From NCBI GenBank assembly GCA_947652605.1, contig OX393580.1, positions 19,674,159-19,738,158 on the forward strand: a DNA stretch of 64,000 nt, written 5' to 3'. The stretch is from Elmis aenea (Eukaryota; Arthropoda; Insecta; Coleoptera; Elmidae). The notes under the pieces were generated by a model. It saw only the letters and a list, made by a program, of their open reading frames with translations, did no database searches and was not told where the DNA came from. Below, piece by piece: positions 46,242-57,818 of the stretch (the first letter of the stretch is position 1; the number at the start of each line of letters is the position of its first letter). The position numbers and the translations under genes are program-made.

Positions 46242-46820
46242 GTAAGTAGACATTAATATTTTGTAGTGTAAAGTGTAATCATATATTAAAAATTTGATGT
46301 GGTCTGTCAAAATGGTGTGTCATATCCATAGATAAAGAACATAATAGTTTTTCTCTCTTATCTATGATAATAGTCATATCAGTGGCGTGCATTTGTGTAC
46401 AGTATATTTTTTAACTCTCATAATAAACACTTCAAATATTGAAATATGCTGTCTTTTTTTTAATTCCCTCAACCCTCAACCACGAAATAAGAAATAAATA
46501 AGTAAATAACAGGCTCAAGTCAAAACGAGGAAAATATTTACACCACAGAACATAGCTACAGTTACACTATTCAATACATATTAAAAAATGTGAGATACGC
46601 CACTGAGAAGCGGAAATATGCATCCCCCATATTGAGAGGCCGTTTAGGTCGCCTTAGGATAGCTAAAATGCTTTTGCAAGACTTGTTTTGTATATATTTA
46701 TGTTTGTTAGATTAGGTATTGGTTATTGGCAATCTTAATAAAATAATTAAATAGTTTGTCCCATGAACAAAACCCGTTTTCCAAGAAACCTGGCCTGACT
46801 AGGAAAAACTATTCTCGTAT

Positions 46821-47070
46821 TTAAGTAAAGCTTGATAATAAATTTGATGCGTTTTATTGAGATACTGTTATTATATTAAATATAGAATGTTTTCTTCTGT
46901 TTAAGTAAAGATTAATAATTACTTCGATGTGATTTATTGAGATATTTATATTATATTATTATTATATTATATAGTTATATATATTATAGTAAGTTTTCTA
47001 GTACTTAAGTAAAGATTAATAATTAATTATTTCGATGTGTTTTACTGCGATATTGTTATTATATTAAATG
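46821..47070. repeat. Three-copy tandem repeat, period about 90 bp
   Basis: The word ttaagtaaag starts copies at 46821 and 46911; a ttaagtaaag copy also starts at 47005. Each continues with ttcgatgtg-like and gagatattgttattatatta-like segments. The middle copy has an extra run of tta/ata microsatellite. Confidence 0.75.
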
Positions 47071-47370
47071 CACATTCAAAAAGCAGGAACTGCAACATTC
47101 TTAACATATTGCACTGAATGTTTATGCACCCACCTTTAGATAAGATGTCCTTAATCTAGAACAAAAACATAATAGATATGAACAAGTAATAAAAACTCAG
47201 TGAGTGTTTTAGCGCAATTTTTTCACCTCATGGGTGAAGCATAAAGGAAAGACTTTTAATTAATTCTTTTTCTAATATTATTGTAAATTTTAGAAGCTAT
47301 CGATTGCAATTTGTTTCAACTCGATAGCTATTATGGTTGCCGAGAAATTTGCAAAAAACGGAATTTTGTA

Positions 47371-47669
47371 GGAATTTCCAGGAAATCCAAAATCTTTTCC
47401 TGGATTTTTTTTGTGCGTTCCCGAGATTAGACCTTCCTTAACATAATGCCGAAAACCCGAAGTCTCTAAGTGGTCTGGTTGAGGAGTAGTTAGAAGTGCA
47501 AGATTGGTGCGCACAGCAGACGCACAGAACAGAAATCATGAGTTTTTCCGAAATTTCCAGGAACTCCAAAATCTTTTTCTGGATTTTTTTTGTGCGTTCC
47601 CGAGATTAGACCTTCCTTAACATAATGCCGAAAATCCGAAGTCTCTAGGTGGTCTGGTTAAGGAGTAGA
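47371..47669. repeat. Direct duplication of about 120 bp, 180 bp apart
   Basis: 47371-47489 and 47551-47669 are nearly identical, sharing gtgcgttcccgagattagac, cataatgccgaaaa and gtctggttraggagtag. The DNA between them is less similar. It has no coding capacity. It may be two fragments of one repetitive element. Confidence 0.75.
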
Positions 47670-47689
47670 CAACAATACTTACTATAGCT

Positions 47690-47895
47690 CAGTGTTTCTC
47701 AAAGTGTGGTCCGCGGACCCCTAGGGGGTCCCTAAATCCTTCTGAAGGGGTCCCCCGAGCCTCTTCATGATGTTCGAGAATCATCCAAATTTATTTGCCA
47801 GGCTAAAATACTATCTACTAAACCATTTATTGGGGTCCTCTGCAAGCCCTTATTTTTGGATGGGGTCCTTGGAGTAAAAACTTTGAGAAACACTC
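47690..47895. mobile_element. hAT MITE, inverted-repeat type CAGTGTTTCTCAAAG
   Basis: The left end CAGTGTTTCTCAAAGTGTGG and the right end CTTTGAGAAACACT are inverted repeats. The flanking octamers ctatagct and ccataact match at 6 of 8 positions. The same family occurs at 58308-58481. Confidence 0.75.
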
Positions 47896-49191
47896 CCATA
47901 ACTGATCTTTCAAGGTCATTGAAATTGACTTTTTTTAAAATTATGTTACACTTCTTCATGTAGTTTCTTTCTTTTTAACAAGGTATAAATTTAAAAAAAT
48001 TGATGGTCATGATCTTTAATCTTCAGTTATTTTGAAACATCCAGAATATAAATGTCCTACCTTGGGCGTAGCGAATTCTGGCCACTCTACCATGTGGTCC
48101 ATCTCTTCAGCCCATTGATAGACAAACCAAACATATAATAGACAATCAATTAAAATGTGATGGTAACAGACAACGACATTCTTATTAAAAATATGTAATA
48201 AACTTTTAATCGATTATAACTATTTTAAAACAATTAATTGTACAGGTATGATTTAAATTTTTTTATTTAACCATGTACCATGTATTATTATAGATATTAA
48301 AAATGATGTATTATGTATTTAGTAGAAGAAATATTGTATTTACAATAAAATGCAATACACATATCAAGATAAAACGTAATTTTATTATCAACTTTTATAA
48401 TTAACTCTTTTATATAAACTTTTATGTATATATCTAAATAAAAGTCCTATTCATGAATTTGTGTCCGCTTTGTATTTTTTCAAAATATTTGTGTAACTTT
48501 AATAAAAATTATTTTTAGGTATAGGACATGCTTAACATTTTTTTAAAGGCAATTAAATTATTTTAAAGAAAACGTAAAAACATACAGGGTGTTTTATTTA
48601 ATATAACAGTTACATGTCGGTTCTCAAAAACTAAAACTCTGTATATTTAAAAATGATGCAGGATTATGCAGCTTGTTATGCCAAACATTGTTTGTATTTT
48701 AAAACTTTTTTTGTGTCTTGTCTAATCACGACGCTATTAAATAATTTGTGTTGCATTTGTATGCTTTCAAAAAAAATATAAAAATCGCAATAACTCGAGA
48801 AAAATTTGTTCAAGGTGTAGGACACGCTTAAAAAACTTTCAAATGGAGAACCCACACTTTAGAGCGATTTTTTTGCCTCTACGGAATCGCTTGAATGTGT
48901 AGGTGCAATGTGGCCGTGACCTAAGTTTAAAGTTAACACAAAAAACATATCTTACAAGTGTCAAGTTGACAGCTGGTAAATGAAAGTTTGACTAATTGGC
49001 TGTGTTTTTTTAGTTTCTCTATTTGTATTACAGTATTGTTGATTATAGTAACAAATATTTAATTAATTAAAATAAGTTTTCAAGGCATATTTGTGGTTAA
49101 TGGTTTATGAGTCATGTGATAAGGTTATATTATTGTTTACTTTTTTTAAAATATGCAATAAAAGCATAGTTTATTTTACAACGTCCAAGCA

Positions 49192-52100
49192 ATGAGCTAC
49201 AAGATTTATGATTATGGTATACTTGTGCAAAATGCACTTGTTAAAGATCGGAGTAAACCACCAAAACCACGCACCGTTTTATTTGGTACGATAGTAAAAG
49301 TCGATGGTGTTTTGGCGAATAATAAGTTTGCTGTAAGGTTTCTTAAGGACGATAGCGAAACATGGGAAGCAGCGTCATTTATATGTGACCAAAACGATGT
49401 TGTTTCTGTTGCCGAAAAGTGTTGGCCATATTTGGCTACCATTATATCTCCACAAGAAAGAGTTAAGCTCGCAAAAAATGAGGATCGTTGTCAACAGTTG
49501 ATGCAAGTGACTGAAGGATCAATTATTGGAGTTTCAGAAGTGGATAACGTGTATTTAGGTACAGTTAAATACATTGGAAATGTTAAGGGTATCGGCAAAT
49601 GTTTTGGATTACTTCTGCATGTGAGTACAATTAAAATAAGCTTTCATTAATATCGATTGATATTTTCATGTGTTATAGGAAAAGACACCTAATAATAGAT
49701 GTGATGGCACTTCTGCTGGTATTCGGTATTTTACCTGCGAACCAGGCTACGGTCTATTTGCCACGTTAGATCGTTTAACACCTTATCGTACATCAACCTT
49801 AAGGGCCCAGAAACTGACATTAAAAAGCGAGCTAGACGCTTGTATTGAAAAAAATGTATCCAGTATCAGTATTATGTCACAAACTAATGGATCCTCATCA
49901 AAATTCAAAGACGGTGGGAACTTGAACGTCATAAATCGAGGAAATTTTAATACCTACTTACAAAATTACAAAGACAGTGCAGCGGCAAGCTCTAATTCCA
50001 ACAGAAATACGTCGAACTTCCGTAGTTCGGTGTCCTTGCAGAATGTTCTAGATTCAAATAGTGATTTAAGTGTAAACACGACGAACGATTTCGATCAAAA
50101 CTCAATTCTACAACCAGATGAAACTTATCTAGTGCATGAGTCACACGGAAACAACGGATTAATCAGGCCCACATTGCATACTAACAAACACAAGTCTGAA
50201 GTCGACTTAATCGACGTGATCGGGGGTACATGGGCTGGTACGACCGACTCGAAGCATTTGGAATCATACTCAAATTTAAAGAAGCCGCTCAAACTAGAAC
50301 AAAACGATTTGATAAACAACTCGCAAAGAAATTTTCAATCGACTTTAAACAATATTATGTTAAAACCGCAACGGAACAAGAGTAGCAATTTAATTAATCA
50401 TATAATAAACGGCAGTAAAACGGTACCGAGGAAAAGTAAATTGCTGCAAGAAAGTTATGGTAACAAAGATGGTGGTCTGTGCCCTAACAAAACCTCCGAC
50501 ATCGATACAAGTATGTATGAATCTAAAATACTTTTTAGGCAACGTAATATATTAAAATTGTATCTATCTTTGGAACTACTGAAGTTTATTACATCCGTAA
50601 ATAATAATACTATCACAGAATTTTAATTTTGCCTTAAATTTGCATAGTTTTTTGTTTAAAATATATGTAGTTTTAAAGTTAACGAGATTTAAAAAACATG
50701 CTTATTGTTAGAAGACGATTTGTATTTTATGCTATTAAGGCTCATGAATTTGAATTAAAAGTCCAATGTTTTTGCTCTGATATAACCGAACAATCATAAA
50801 AATCGAGTTATTAATAAAAAAGATACAGCAATAATAAAGTGTCCAAAATGGTACACCGTGTAAATTAATATTTTTTCTGCAATATTAACAAAGCTGTAGA
50901 ATTAGCTTACCTTTTCATTTGAGTAATATACAGAGTATACTTTGCAGTTTTTGGAAACCATTTTTAGTTTTAAGTAATTTTCAAAAACATTTTTTTTACA
51001 ATTACTAAAAGTTTTGTGGTAAATGTAATGAATCAGTCTAAAGAAATTTCAATACTCGAAGTTAACAACACAGATTTTACTTTTCTCATTTTGTAGTTAA
51101 AAATAGCTGTGAGCTTGTAGGAAGTTTAAAGCTGTAACACTAACATTGCAGACTTTTTTTAGATTTCTATTTTTAAAATCTAATGCGAATGTTCTGTCTC
51201 TATTATCGAAACATGCTTTTTAATATGTGAAAGTTGAAAGTACATGTAAAATTACAAGTGCAGTTTGAAAAACGGTTACAGATGTGAAGTAAATAAAAAA
51301 AGTCACGGTTTGGTTAGTCTCGATTGTTTTTAAATTTTTGTCGCATTTATTTATTGGTTATGGCTCTTAATAACAGAAATAAAAATTTTTTGAGTTTGCA
51401 ATTGAACGTAAAGAACGTTCACAAGCCGAAATCGGCTTTGTACGATCATCCCGCGAACAAACTGAACGTGTACGGTTTTGATGACGATATCTACAACCAA
51501 ATTCCTTTATCTGTGTTAGAATTGAACAGAGCGAGTGAGCCCGTGCAGCTGTCGAGCTCGTTACCAAAGAATTTACCGGGCCCCCAAGTGGCCGAGCGCC
51601 AGTTGCAGTACGTTTCGCCCGAGCCCGGTACAACGAGCGACTTGACGGTCGGTTCACTGGTGGAGATATTAAACGACATTTCGGACGATCCGTTGTATGG
51701 TGTTATACGGTGGTTTGGCGTTGAAACTGTCTCCAAACACGTCCTGGTGGGGATCGAGCTGGAAGAGGAGCAGTCACATCTGCCGCTGACGCTCACGGAC
51801 GGGATCCACAACGGGCAGAGGTATTTCAAGTGTGCGGAGAAGAGGGGAATTTTCGTCCCGTTGAGTCAGTGTCATAGGGATTCGCGGTTTTTGGATGGTA
51901 CTCCAACACCAGTACAAAACGTAACGGATAAAATGTTTGGAAAGGTTAGTAGTCATAGTGAATGTCGGTCAGAGCCCCTGATTGGGGATGCAGTGGACAC
52001 GGGTCTACAAGCGAAGGTGACCCATAGGTAAGTGACCAGATTTTAGTTTTGGTAAGGCGGGACAAAATCGACTGGGGGATAAGAATGAGTAAAAAATGCA

Positions 52101-55100
52101 TTTTCTTTTTTTTGCTCATTTTGACATTTACGTATTTTGCTTTTGCAGAATAACTAATAAGAATGTTTAATAATTAATGTGATTGATATTGGTAACTTTT
52201 AAGCAAATTTGTGTATTTTTTTTGTATGTTACATCAGTTTGTTGTGGTATTGTGAACATGGCTAAATTTGAACACTTTGAAAAGTGTATATGTTAGCAAA
52301 TTACATTGTAAGTGGTGAAAACGTAGCGGCTCCTGCAGAATTGACTTGGAATTTACGTTTAGGTAGTTGTTTATTAATTGCAAACATAACTTTTTTACAA
52401 AATCATGGCAAACATAGATAAGGAAATGTTTACAATATTAGCCATTTCTCAGTTATTTTTTGCAGCAAATGATACATAAACTATATATTTTTGAAAAGCT
52501 AAAAAAACGCTCTTTTATGTAAAGTCATGGCCAACCAGGGTTCATTGGCGTAGTTAGGGGGGGACCAGGGGGTGCTAAGCCCCCCTGAGCTCTCATTAGC
52601 CACACATTTAAACAAAACACCAAACGTAATTGAAACCGTATTCTGTTAAATAAACAGAAAGACGAATTTCGACCTATAGATTAGCACCAATCTAGCTTTA
52701 TTTTTTAAATTGTCTTAATATTAAGCAGAATTGGGCCCGGATTCAACAAAAGTTCAAAAGCGAGGACCTTTTTCTTTTTTTTTTAGCTCACAGCCTCAGT
52801 CACCTGGGGCTGCAGCCCCCTCTGGACCTCGGGGCTAACTACGCCAATGCCAGGGTTACCATTTAAAAAAATATAAATTTAAAATTTACTTCATATCTCG
52901 ATAGTCAAGGTCGCTAAAAAAATTTTAATTTTGTTTTTAAATTAAGCATAAAAATCTGTACAAAAAACCTTGGTAACATCTTCTTCTTCTTCTTAATCGT
53001 TTCCTCTTGTACCTTTCGGTGTCGAGGTTGCTTTTCTGTTACTGTATTATCTTTCTCCACTCCTTCCTATCGTTGGCTAATTGTGGCACATCTTTCCAGC
53101 TGACTCCTTTTCCTTCTAGTCTCTTCCTCACTTCTTTTTCCCATTTTATTCTTGGCCTTCCTCTAGCTCTTCTTCCCTCTATCTGCATTTTCCATCCTAT
53201 TTTCGCGTATCTACTTTCTGGCATGCGTAGTAAATGCCCCAGCCATCGTAATTGATTCGTCTCCATCTTTTTCTTAATATCTGTTACTCCAAGTTTATTT
53301 CGGATTTTTTCGTTACTGATTTTATCGATCAGTCTACATCCCTCTATTCTTCTCAAAAATCTCATTTCCTGTACCTGTATTCTTTGTTTTTGTTTTTGAG
53401 TTAGTGTCCAAGTTTCTGAACTGTACGTAATATGATTGGTAACATTTAAATCTATTTTAATAAATAAAGAAGTTGTAGTAAATTTTCAAAAATGATGGAA
53501 TTTAATTTTTCGTTTGTAGTGCTAAAATGGAAAGCGATATAAGAAATCTGATAACATAGACGTTCTTTTCTTAAAAAAATAGCCCAAGAGAGCAAAACAA
53601 ATTTTCCCCAACTATTACGGTAACCGAGATACCCCATAAAACATTCAAATTTGGTCCACCCATAGTAAGGTAAAATATAAATGCAGCCAAACATATTATT
53701 AAAAAAGCGTGACTTTTTTAAACTCCGCGGTACAAATTGTTAAAAATCGGGACTGTCCCGCCAAAAGCGTGACGTATGGTCACCTCACCCATAGGATGCA
53801 AACATATTTTTTCATGTTTAAAAAAAAATCTCTGGACCACCCACTGGTCATTATTTACACTTTGTATCTACCCTAAAATGAATACTTTATCGGAAGGGCC
53901 TATTAACTCTGCTGACACATGGGCCCATTCTCTTCTTGCTATGCCACTGTCCCTAATGTTAGTAATTGTTAGTTTTTGTTATCTTTTTTGTGTGAAAATC
54001 GGCCAAATTTGATTGGATTAATTTTATTTTTATCTGCAGGTCGACTGTCCGATTATTAAAGGGTCATTTGCCCCACTTTGCATGCCAACGGAAGACGACG
54101 TGGAGGCGGTGTGCGGAAAATTCCGGGGCATACAGGGCCACCACAATTCGTGCTACCTCGACGCTACACTGTTCGCGATGTTCACGTTCACGGCTGTCTT
54201 CGATAGCCTCTTGTATCGGCCGAAGGGACCGAACGATGTTCCCCATTACGAGGAGGTATGATTGCTGCGATCGCGACGGCGAGAAAAATTAATGCGGCTT
54301 ATTTACAGGTCCAGAGAGTGTTGAGGGAGGAAATCGTGAATCCGTTGAGGAAAAATTTATTCGTACGTGCCGACAGGGTGATGACCTTACGGACGCTGTT
54401 AGATCAGTTGAGTTCGGTTTCTGGTCTCACGAGCGAGGAAAAGGACCCCGAGGAATTCTTAAATTCTCTACTCGCGCAGATATTGAAGGCTGAACCATTT
54501 TTGAAGCTGAATTCCGGCCAAGAAGCGTACCACTACCAGCTGTTTGTCGAGAAGGATGATGGACTGACGTTACCGACAGTACAGCAGTTGTTCGAACAAA
54601 GTTTCCTCACGAGTAATATTAAATTGAAAGAAGTTCCTTCTTGCCTTATTATACAAATGCCTAGATTTGGAAAGAGTTACAAGATGTATCCGAGAATATT
54701 ACCCTCGCAGCTTTTGGACGTTACGGATATCATAGAAAACGGTGAGTATTAATTAAACGTGTTTTACGAAAGCTAAACGATTTTTATTTTCACAGCACCC
54801 AGACAATGTACAGTCTGCGGTAAACTGGCAAAATGGGAGTGCAAAGAATGCTTCGGAGAGTGCAGCGTAGGCCTCGAGAGCACCGCCTTTTGCTCTCTTT
54901 GCCTGGAAAAGGTTCATTCGCACAGCCGGCGGTCGCATCACAGGCCGTGTGCTCTTACAGTCTCACACGACTTTTCGATAATGGCCGAACATTGCCCGCC
55001 CCCGCGATTGTTCATGGAACTGTTCGCCGTCGTCTGCATAGAAACATCACATTACGTCGCGTTCGTCAAGTGCGGAGTTGGACACGAAGCACCATGGTGC

Positions 55101-57818
55101 TTTTTCGATTCGATGGCAGATCGCAAAGGTAATTTTTTATTTTCAATTTGGGTGTACGTACATTATACAGGGTGTCCCAGATAACATTTCCAGCATGGGA
55201 ATCTCGCTTATTATAAGATATGCAGCTTTGTTTAAATTAGATTAAATATCCGTAAGTATAAGAGGAGCTTCAATCTTTTTTTAAAAGTACAAAATTCCTC
55301 GTACTTAAATGCAGATGTTATAGCAAAAAATATGAAAATTTTGAAATACTTTTCTAATTGATGCTCAAACAGTTGTCCATTACGTTCTACACTTAATTAT
55401 CATCTGCGTAGTAACCTTCTTTCAGGATAAAGCTTTAAATATATTTGCTTAGTTTCTACACAGTTTTTATGGCAAACAATGTAACATATGTTAAATTTTT
55501 CATTATTTGTAAATTAAGCCATATTTATATCGAATTACATGACCAAATTCAAATATTTTAACAAATGATACCTCAGAAGAATGATACTGTCATTTGTCAT
55601 TTAATTGGTGTTTGTTTTTTTTATAGACAACTTGTATGACAAGTGATATCTCATTAGAACATTGAACATATATCTAATAAACATAATTATATTGCTAGTA
55701 TGTAGTTCAAATTTTGCGTAACATAGTCAACGGTACAGATATTCATCCTCTCTTTTTAATGCGGCGATTGGACCATTGACAGCTAATATACATCGGATTG
55801 GACGTGAAAAGCGCGCGTAATGATCACGTCAATTTTGACAGTTTAAAAATATGACATTTGACGTTGATGATCTACGATTTGTAAAAACTACAATTAATAT
55901 ACAAAAACCTGTTCTAAGGTTTGTACTAATTCGCAAATTCGCCTCGGATTGTTAAACATCGGTGTCTGCATGCGTAATTTAGAAAAATCACGTTTCATAA
56001 CATAACCCCAACAATTTTCATGCTGGCTCTGTTAGTAATCCTAGTTTTATTTGATTTTCTATGTTTGCTGCCAACTGTGAAAAGTACACCTTAGAAAGAG
56101 AGGTACATATTTCCATTTCATTCGATCGGCTTCATTTCCACTCATTATGAAGATAGGGAATGCGCGATATATGTTTATTAGATATATGCATTAGAAAGAG
56201 CACATTTAAGTATTCCAAAGCCAACTTGACGGCCCATCCCATAAGCAAAACGAAATCAGGGGTGATAAAAAAATCTAAAATAAGAGTTACATTCTACATA
56301 AGTACAAATAAAATTGATCTAATAATTAAGACAAAACAATTATGAGAAAAAAGAAATTCAAAATTTTCATATTTTTTTTGAAATACGAGGAATTTTGTAC
56401 TTTTAATCTCATTTTACCTCTTAAGCCCATAATAACCCACTGGCACGACTTGTTACACGTGACAATATAAATACACGCGACCTGTCGCGCCAGTGGGTTA
56501 TGGGCTTTTAACCTTTAAGAGCTAACGTACGGTCTCAGAGACCGACGGAATCGAATTAATTCGATAAATGATAGATGGATTCGAATATCGTGCTCGGTCG
56601 TTCAGTAGCTTCATATTATATGTAGATGTTGCTTGTGCCAAAACGGCAGCAGAAATGCGTGTATAGTTTTTTAACTACATCAAATTTCGGTCTCAGAGAC
56701 GGACGTTAGCTTTGGTGTAATTAAAGTAAAGGTAATGGAGCTGCTGGTTTAGTGTTTTATTTTAAGTAATAATTATCCTAATAGTGTAAAAATCGATTAC
56801 GAACAACAACAAAATTACTTGCAAAGACTTTTTGAGGAATTGTTTTAGAGACACTAGGTATGGAGTTACTTAAGCCACATGCAAGACGCAGAGCACTTGC
56901 AAAATATCTACCCAGGACGCCTTCAAGAAATTTTTCAAATAACACTGAATGTTTCAAATAATGAACAGGCACATGGACGCTGCTTTTACTGCAGTAGTAA
57001 AAAAAGTAGAAAAACCAAATATAAGTGCTATATATGCAATAAGTTTAGGTGTATGGAACACATAAAAGGCATATTATGTGTAGAATGCTCTGCAAATATA
57101 TAGTACTTTTTATAGTGAAAAGTTACGTTATACTATAAATACTTTTTTGTGCTAAACCTGAATTTTACTTAATTTATAATGTAAATAACCTATTTCAGAT
57201 GTTTTTTCTTTATTTTTTTAATTTTTTGTTTGTTTTTGTTTCATTTAAAAAATATGTATACGTTTTTGTAAGGGTTTTTTTACATAGTTTTTTTTTGTAA
57301 AAAACGAGCGAAATAATTTTTTTTAAAAATTTAAATTGTTTTTATATACAATCTACTACATGTCTTATAAATTTCAGATTAAAATTATTTAAAAAACATA
57401 TTTTTTTGTTATATTTTATTATCGGTCTGTGAGACCGACGTTAGCCTTTATGTTCAAATTAAAAACGTTAGCCCTGAAAGGTTAATACTCTTAATAATTC
57501 ATGTAATTTAAGCAAACCTGTATCTCTTATAATAAGCGAAATCCCCATTCTGGAAATGTTATAAGGGATATCCCAATAGTGGCCCACGACTTCAAGTTGC
57601 TAATAATTTGTTGATATTAAGGTGAACAAAACGGTTATAATATACCCGAGATGGTAGCGTGTCCCGACATTTCAAAGTGGCTTTCCGACGAACAAAGCTG
57701 CCGGTCGCTCCATGAAAACTTCCCGTTGGATCGACATCTGCCCGAGCACGCACGTAGACTGCTGTGTGATGCATATATCTGCATGTACCAAAGCCCTGAT
57801 GTAATGATGTATAGGTAA
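49192..57818 (+). CDS. CYLD: Ubiquitin carboxyl-terminal hydrolase CYLD, seven exons
   Basis: Exons 49192-49620, 49679-50510, 51520-51944, 54040-54255, 54309-54741, 54796-55128 and 57622-57818 sum to 954 codons, close to human. CYLD removes Lys63- and Met1-linked ubiquitin and dampens NF-kB/Imd and JNK signalling. Visible are a CAP-Gly-like N-terminus, CAP-Gly 1 (GIGKCFGLLLH, about 115-175), a long Ser/Asn-rich linker, CAP-Gly 2 (WFGVETVSKHVLVGIELEEE), then the USP domain: catalytic Cys600 in GHHNSCYLD, EKDPEEFLN, PSCLIIQMPRFGK, a B-box-like zinc insert starting CTVCGKLAKWECKEC, catalytic His864 in ETSHYVAF, FFDSMADR and the end LLCDAYICMYQSP. The exon 3 start is uncertain: 51520 is the only acceptor fitting the exon 2 phase, yet the coding-like frame extends further 5'. 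Confidence 0.93.
51360..51519 (+). CDS. Possible alternative first coding segment of CYLD
   Basis: An ATG at 51360 opens a frame (MALNNRNKNFLSLQLNV, then NVHKPKSALYDHPANKLNVY) that runs without a stop into exon 3 in the CYLD frame. Codon use from 51414 on is coding-like. The phase-1 exon 2 donor cannot join any AG upstream of 51520 in frame. This may therefore be the start of a shorter isoform with CAP-Gly 2 and the USP domain only, or an exon whose partner I have missed. Confidence 0.4.
52542..52849. mobile_element. MITE with exact 8-bp target duplication, nested in a hAT-like element
   Basis: The ends CATTGGCGTAGTTAG and CTAACTACGCCAATG are perfect 15-bp inverted repeats. ccagggtt is duplicated at 52534-52541 and 52850-52857. 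The 308-bp body is GC-rich at both ends. Confidence 0.9.
52980..53435 (-). mobile_element. 5'-truncated non-LTR retrotransposon, reverse-transcriptase C-terminus
   Basis: The minus strand encodes MRFLRRIEGCRLIDKI, NQLRWLGHLLRM, RARGRPRIKWEKEV and SWKDVPQLANDRKEWRKII, the C-terminal end typical of insect endonuclease-reverse transcriptase LINEs. The 3' end is an aag-type simple repeat (cttcttcttctt on the plus strand). The decamer ttggtaacat is exactly duplicated at 52970-52979 and 53436-53445, a target-site duplication from target-primed insertion. Nested inside the hAT-like element. Confidence 0.88.
56425..56507. mobile_element. 83-bp piggyBac-like MITE / hairpin
   Basis: TTAA at 56421-56424 and at 56508-56511 flanks GCCCATAATAACCCACTGGC and its inverse GCCAGTGGGTTATGGGC. 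It is almost all inverted repeat. Its right TTAA is also the left TTAA of the next element. Confidence 0.7.
56512..57481 (+). mobile_element. Internally deleted piggyBac-like element
   Basis: The termini CCTTTAAGAGCTAACG and, reverse-complemented, CCTTTCAGGGCTAACG lie between TTAA at 56508-56511 and 57482-57485. Sub-terminal words GGTCTCAGAGACCGACG and GGTCTGTGAGACCGACG are imperfect palindromes at both ends. The interior keeps only the transposase C-terminus. Confidence 0.88.
56879..57103 (+). pseudogene. piggyBac transposase C-terminal fragment
   Basis: The frame ends in a cysteine-rich segment: CFYCSSKKSRKTKYKCYIC, then CMEH and CVEC. This is the zinc-binding end of piggyBac transposases. 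The catalytic DDD core is absent, so it is a remnant. It has the same orientation as CYLD. Confidence 0.82.

Larger units (their letters stand above)
45852..49191. other. Repeat-rich intergenic DNA between PHKB and CYLD
   Basis: No intact gene. It contains a relic THAP-like first exon, a three-copy 90-bp repeat, a 180-bp duplication and a hAT MITE, each listed separately. A solo tacagggtg end lies near 48595. The last few hundred bases before 49192 should hold the CYLD promoter. Confidence 0.5.
52028..53786. mobile_element. hAT-like element in CYLD intron 3, with two nested insertions
   Basis: The octamer acccatag flanks both ends (52020-52027 and 53787-53794). The inner ends GTAAGTGACCAGA and, reverse-complemented, GAGGTGACCATA share inverted sequence, followed inward by GGCGGGACA on both arms. 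Without the MITE at 52542 and the LINE fragment at 52980 it would be about 1 kb. No transposase frame is visible. Confidence 0.75.
55168..57576. mobile_element. Long-TIR DNA element in CYLD intron 6, interrupted by piggyBac-like insertions
   Basis: The left end CAGGGTGTCCCAGATAACAT follows TA. The right end is its diverged inverse (ataacatttccagaatgg on the reverse strand). The arms continue inward with mirrored words such as cttattataaga and acaaaattcctcgta. The right arm is split at a TTAA by two piggyBac-like elements (56425-57481), so the original was about 1.35 kb. No transposase of its own is visible. Confidence 0.75.

Noticed and set aside
51945..52027. Extension of CYLD exon 3 to the strong donor at 52028
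   Set aside because: The donor is formed by a transposon end and leaves the wrong phase for exon 4; the donor after 51944 keeps the frame.
53007..53255. Plus-strand 82-codon hydrophobic frame resembling a membrane protein
   Set aside because: It is the complement of a LINE reverse-transcriptase C-terminus bounded by a 10-bp target duplication.
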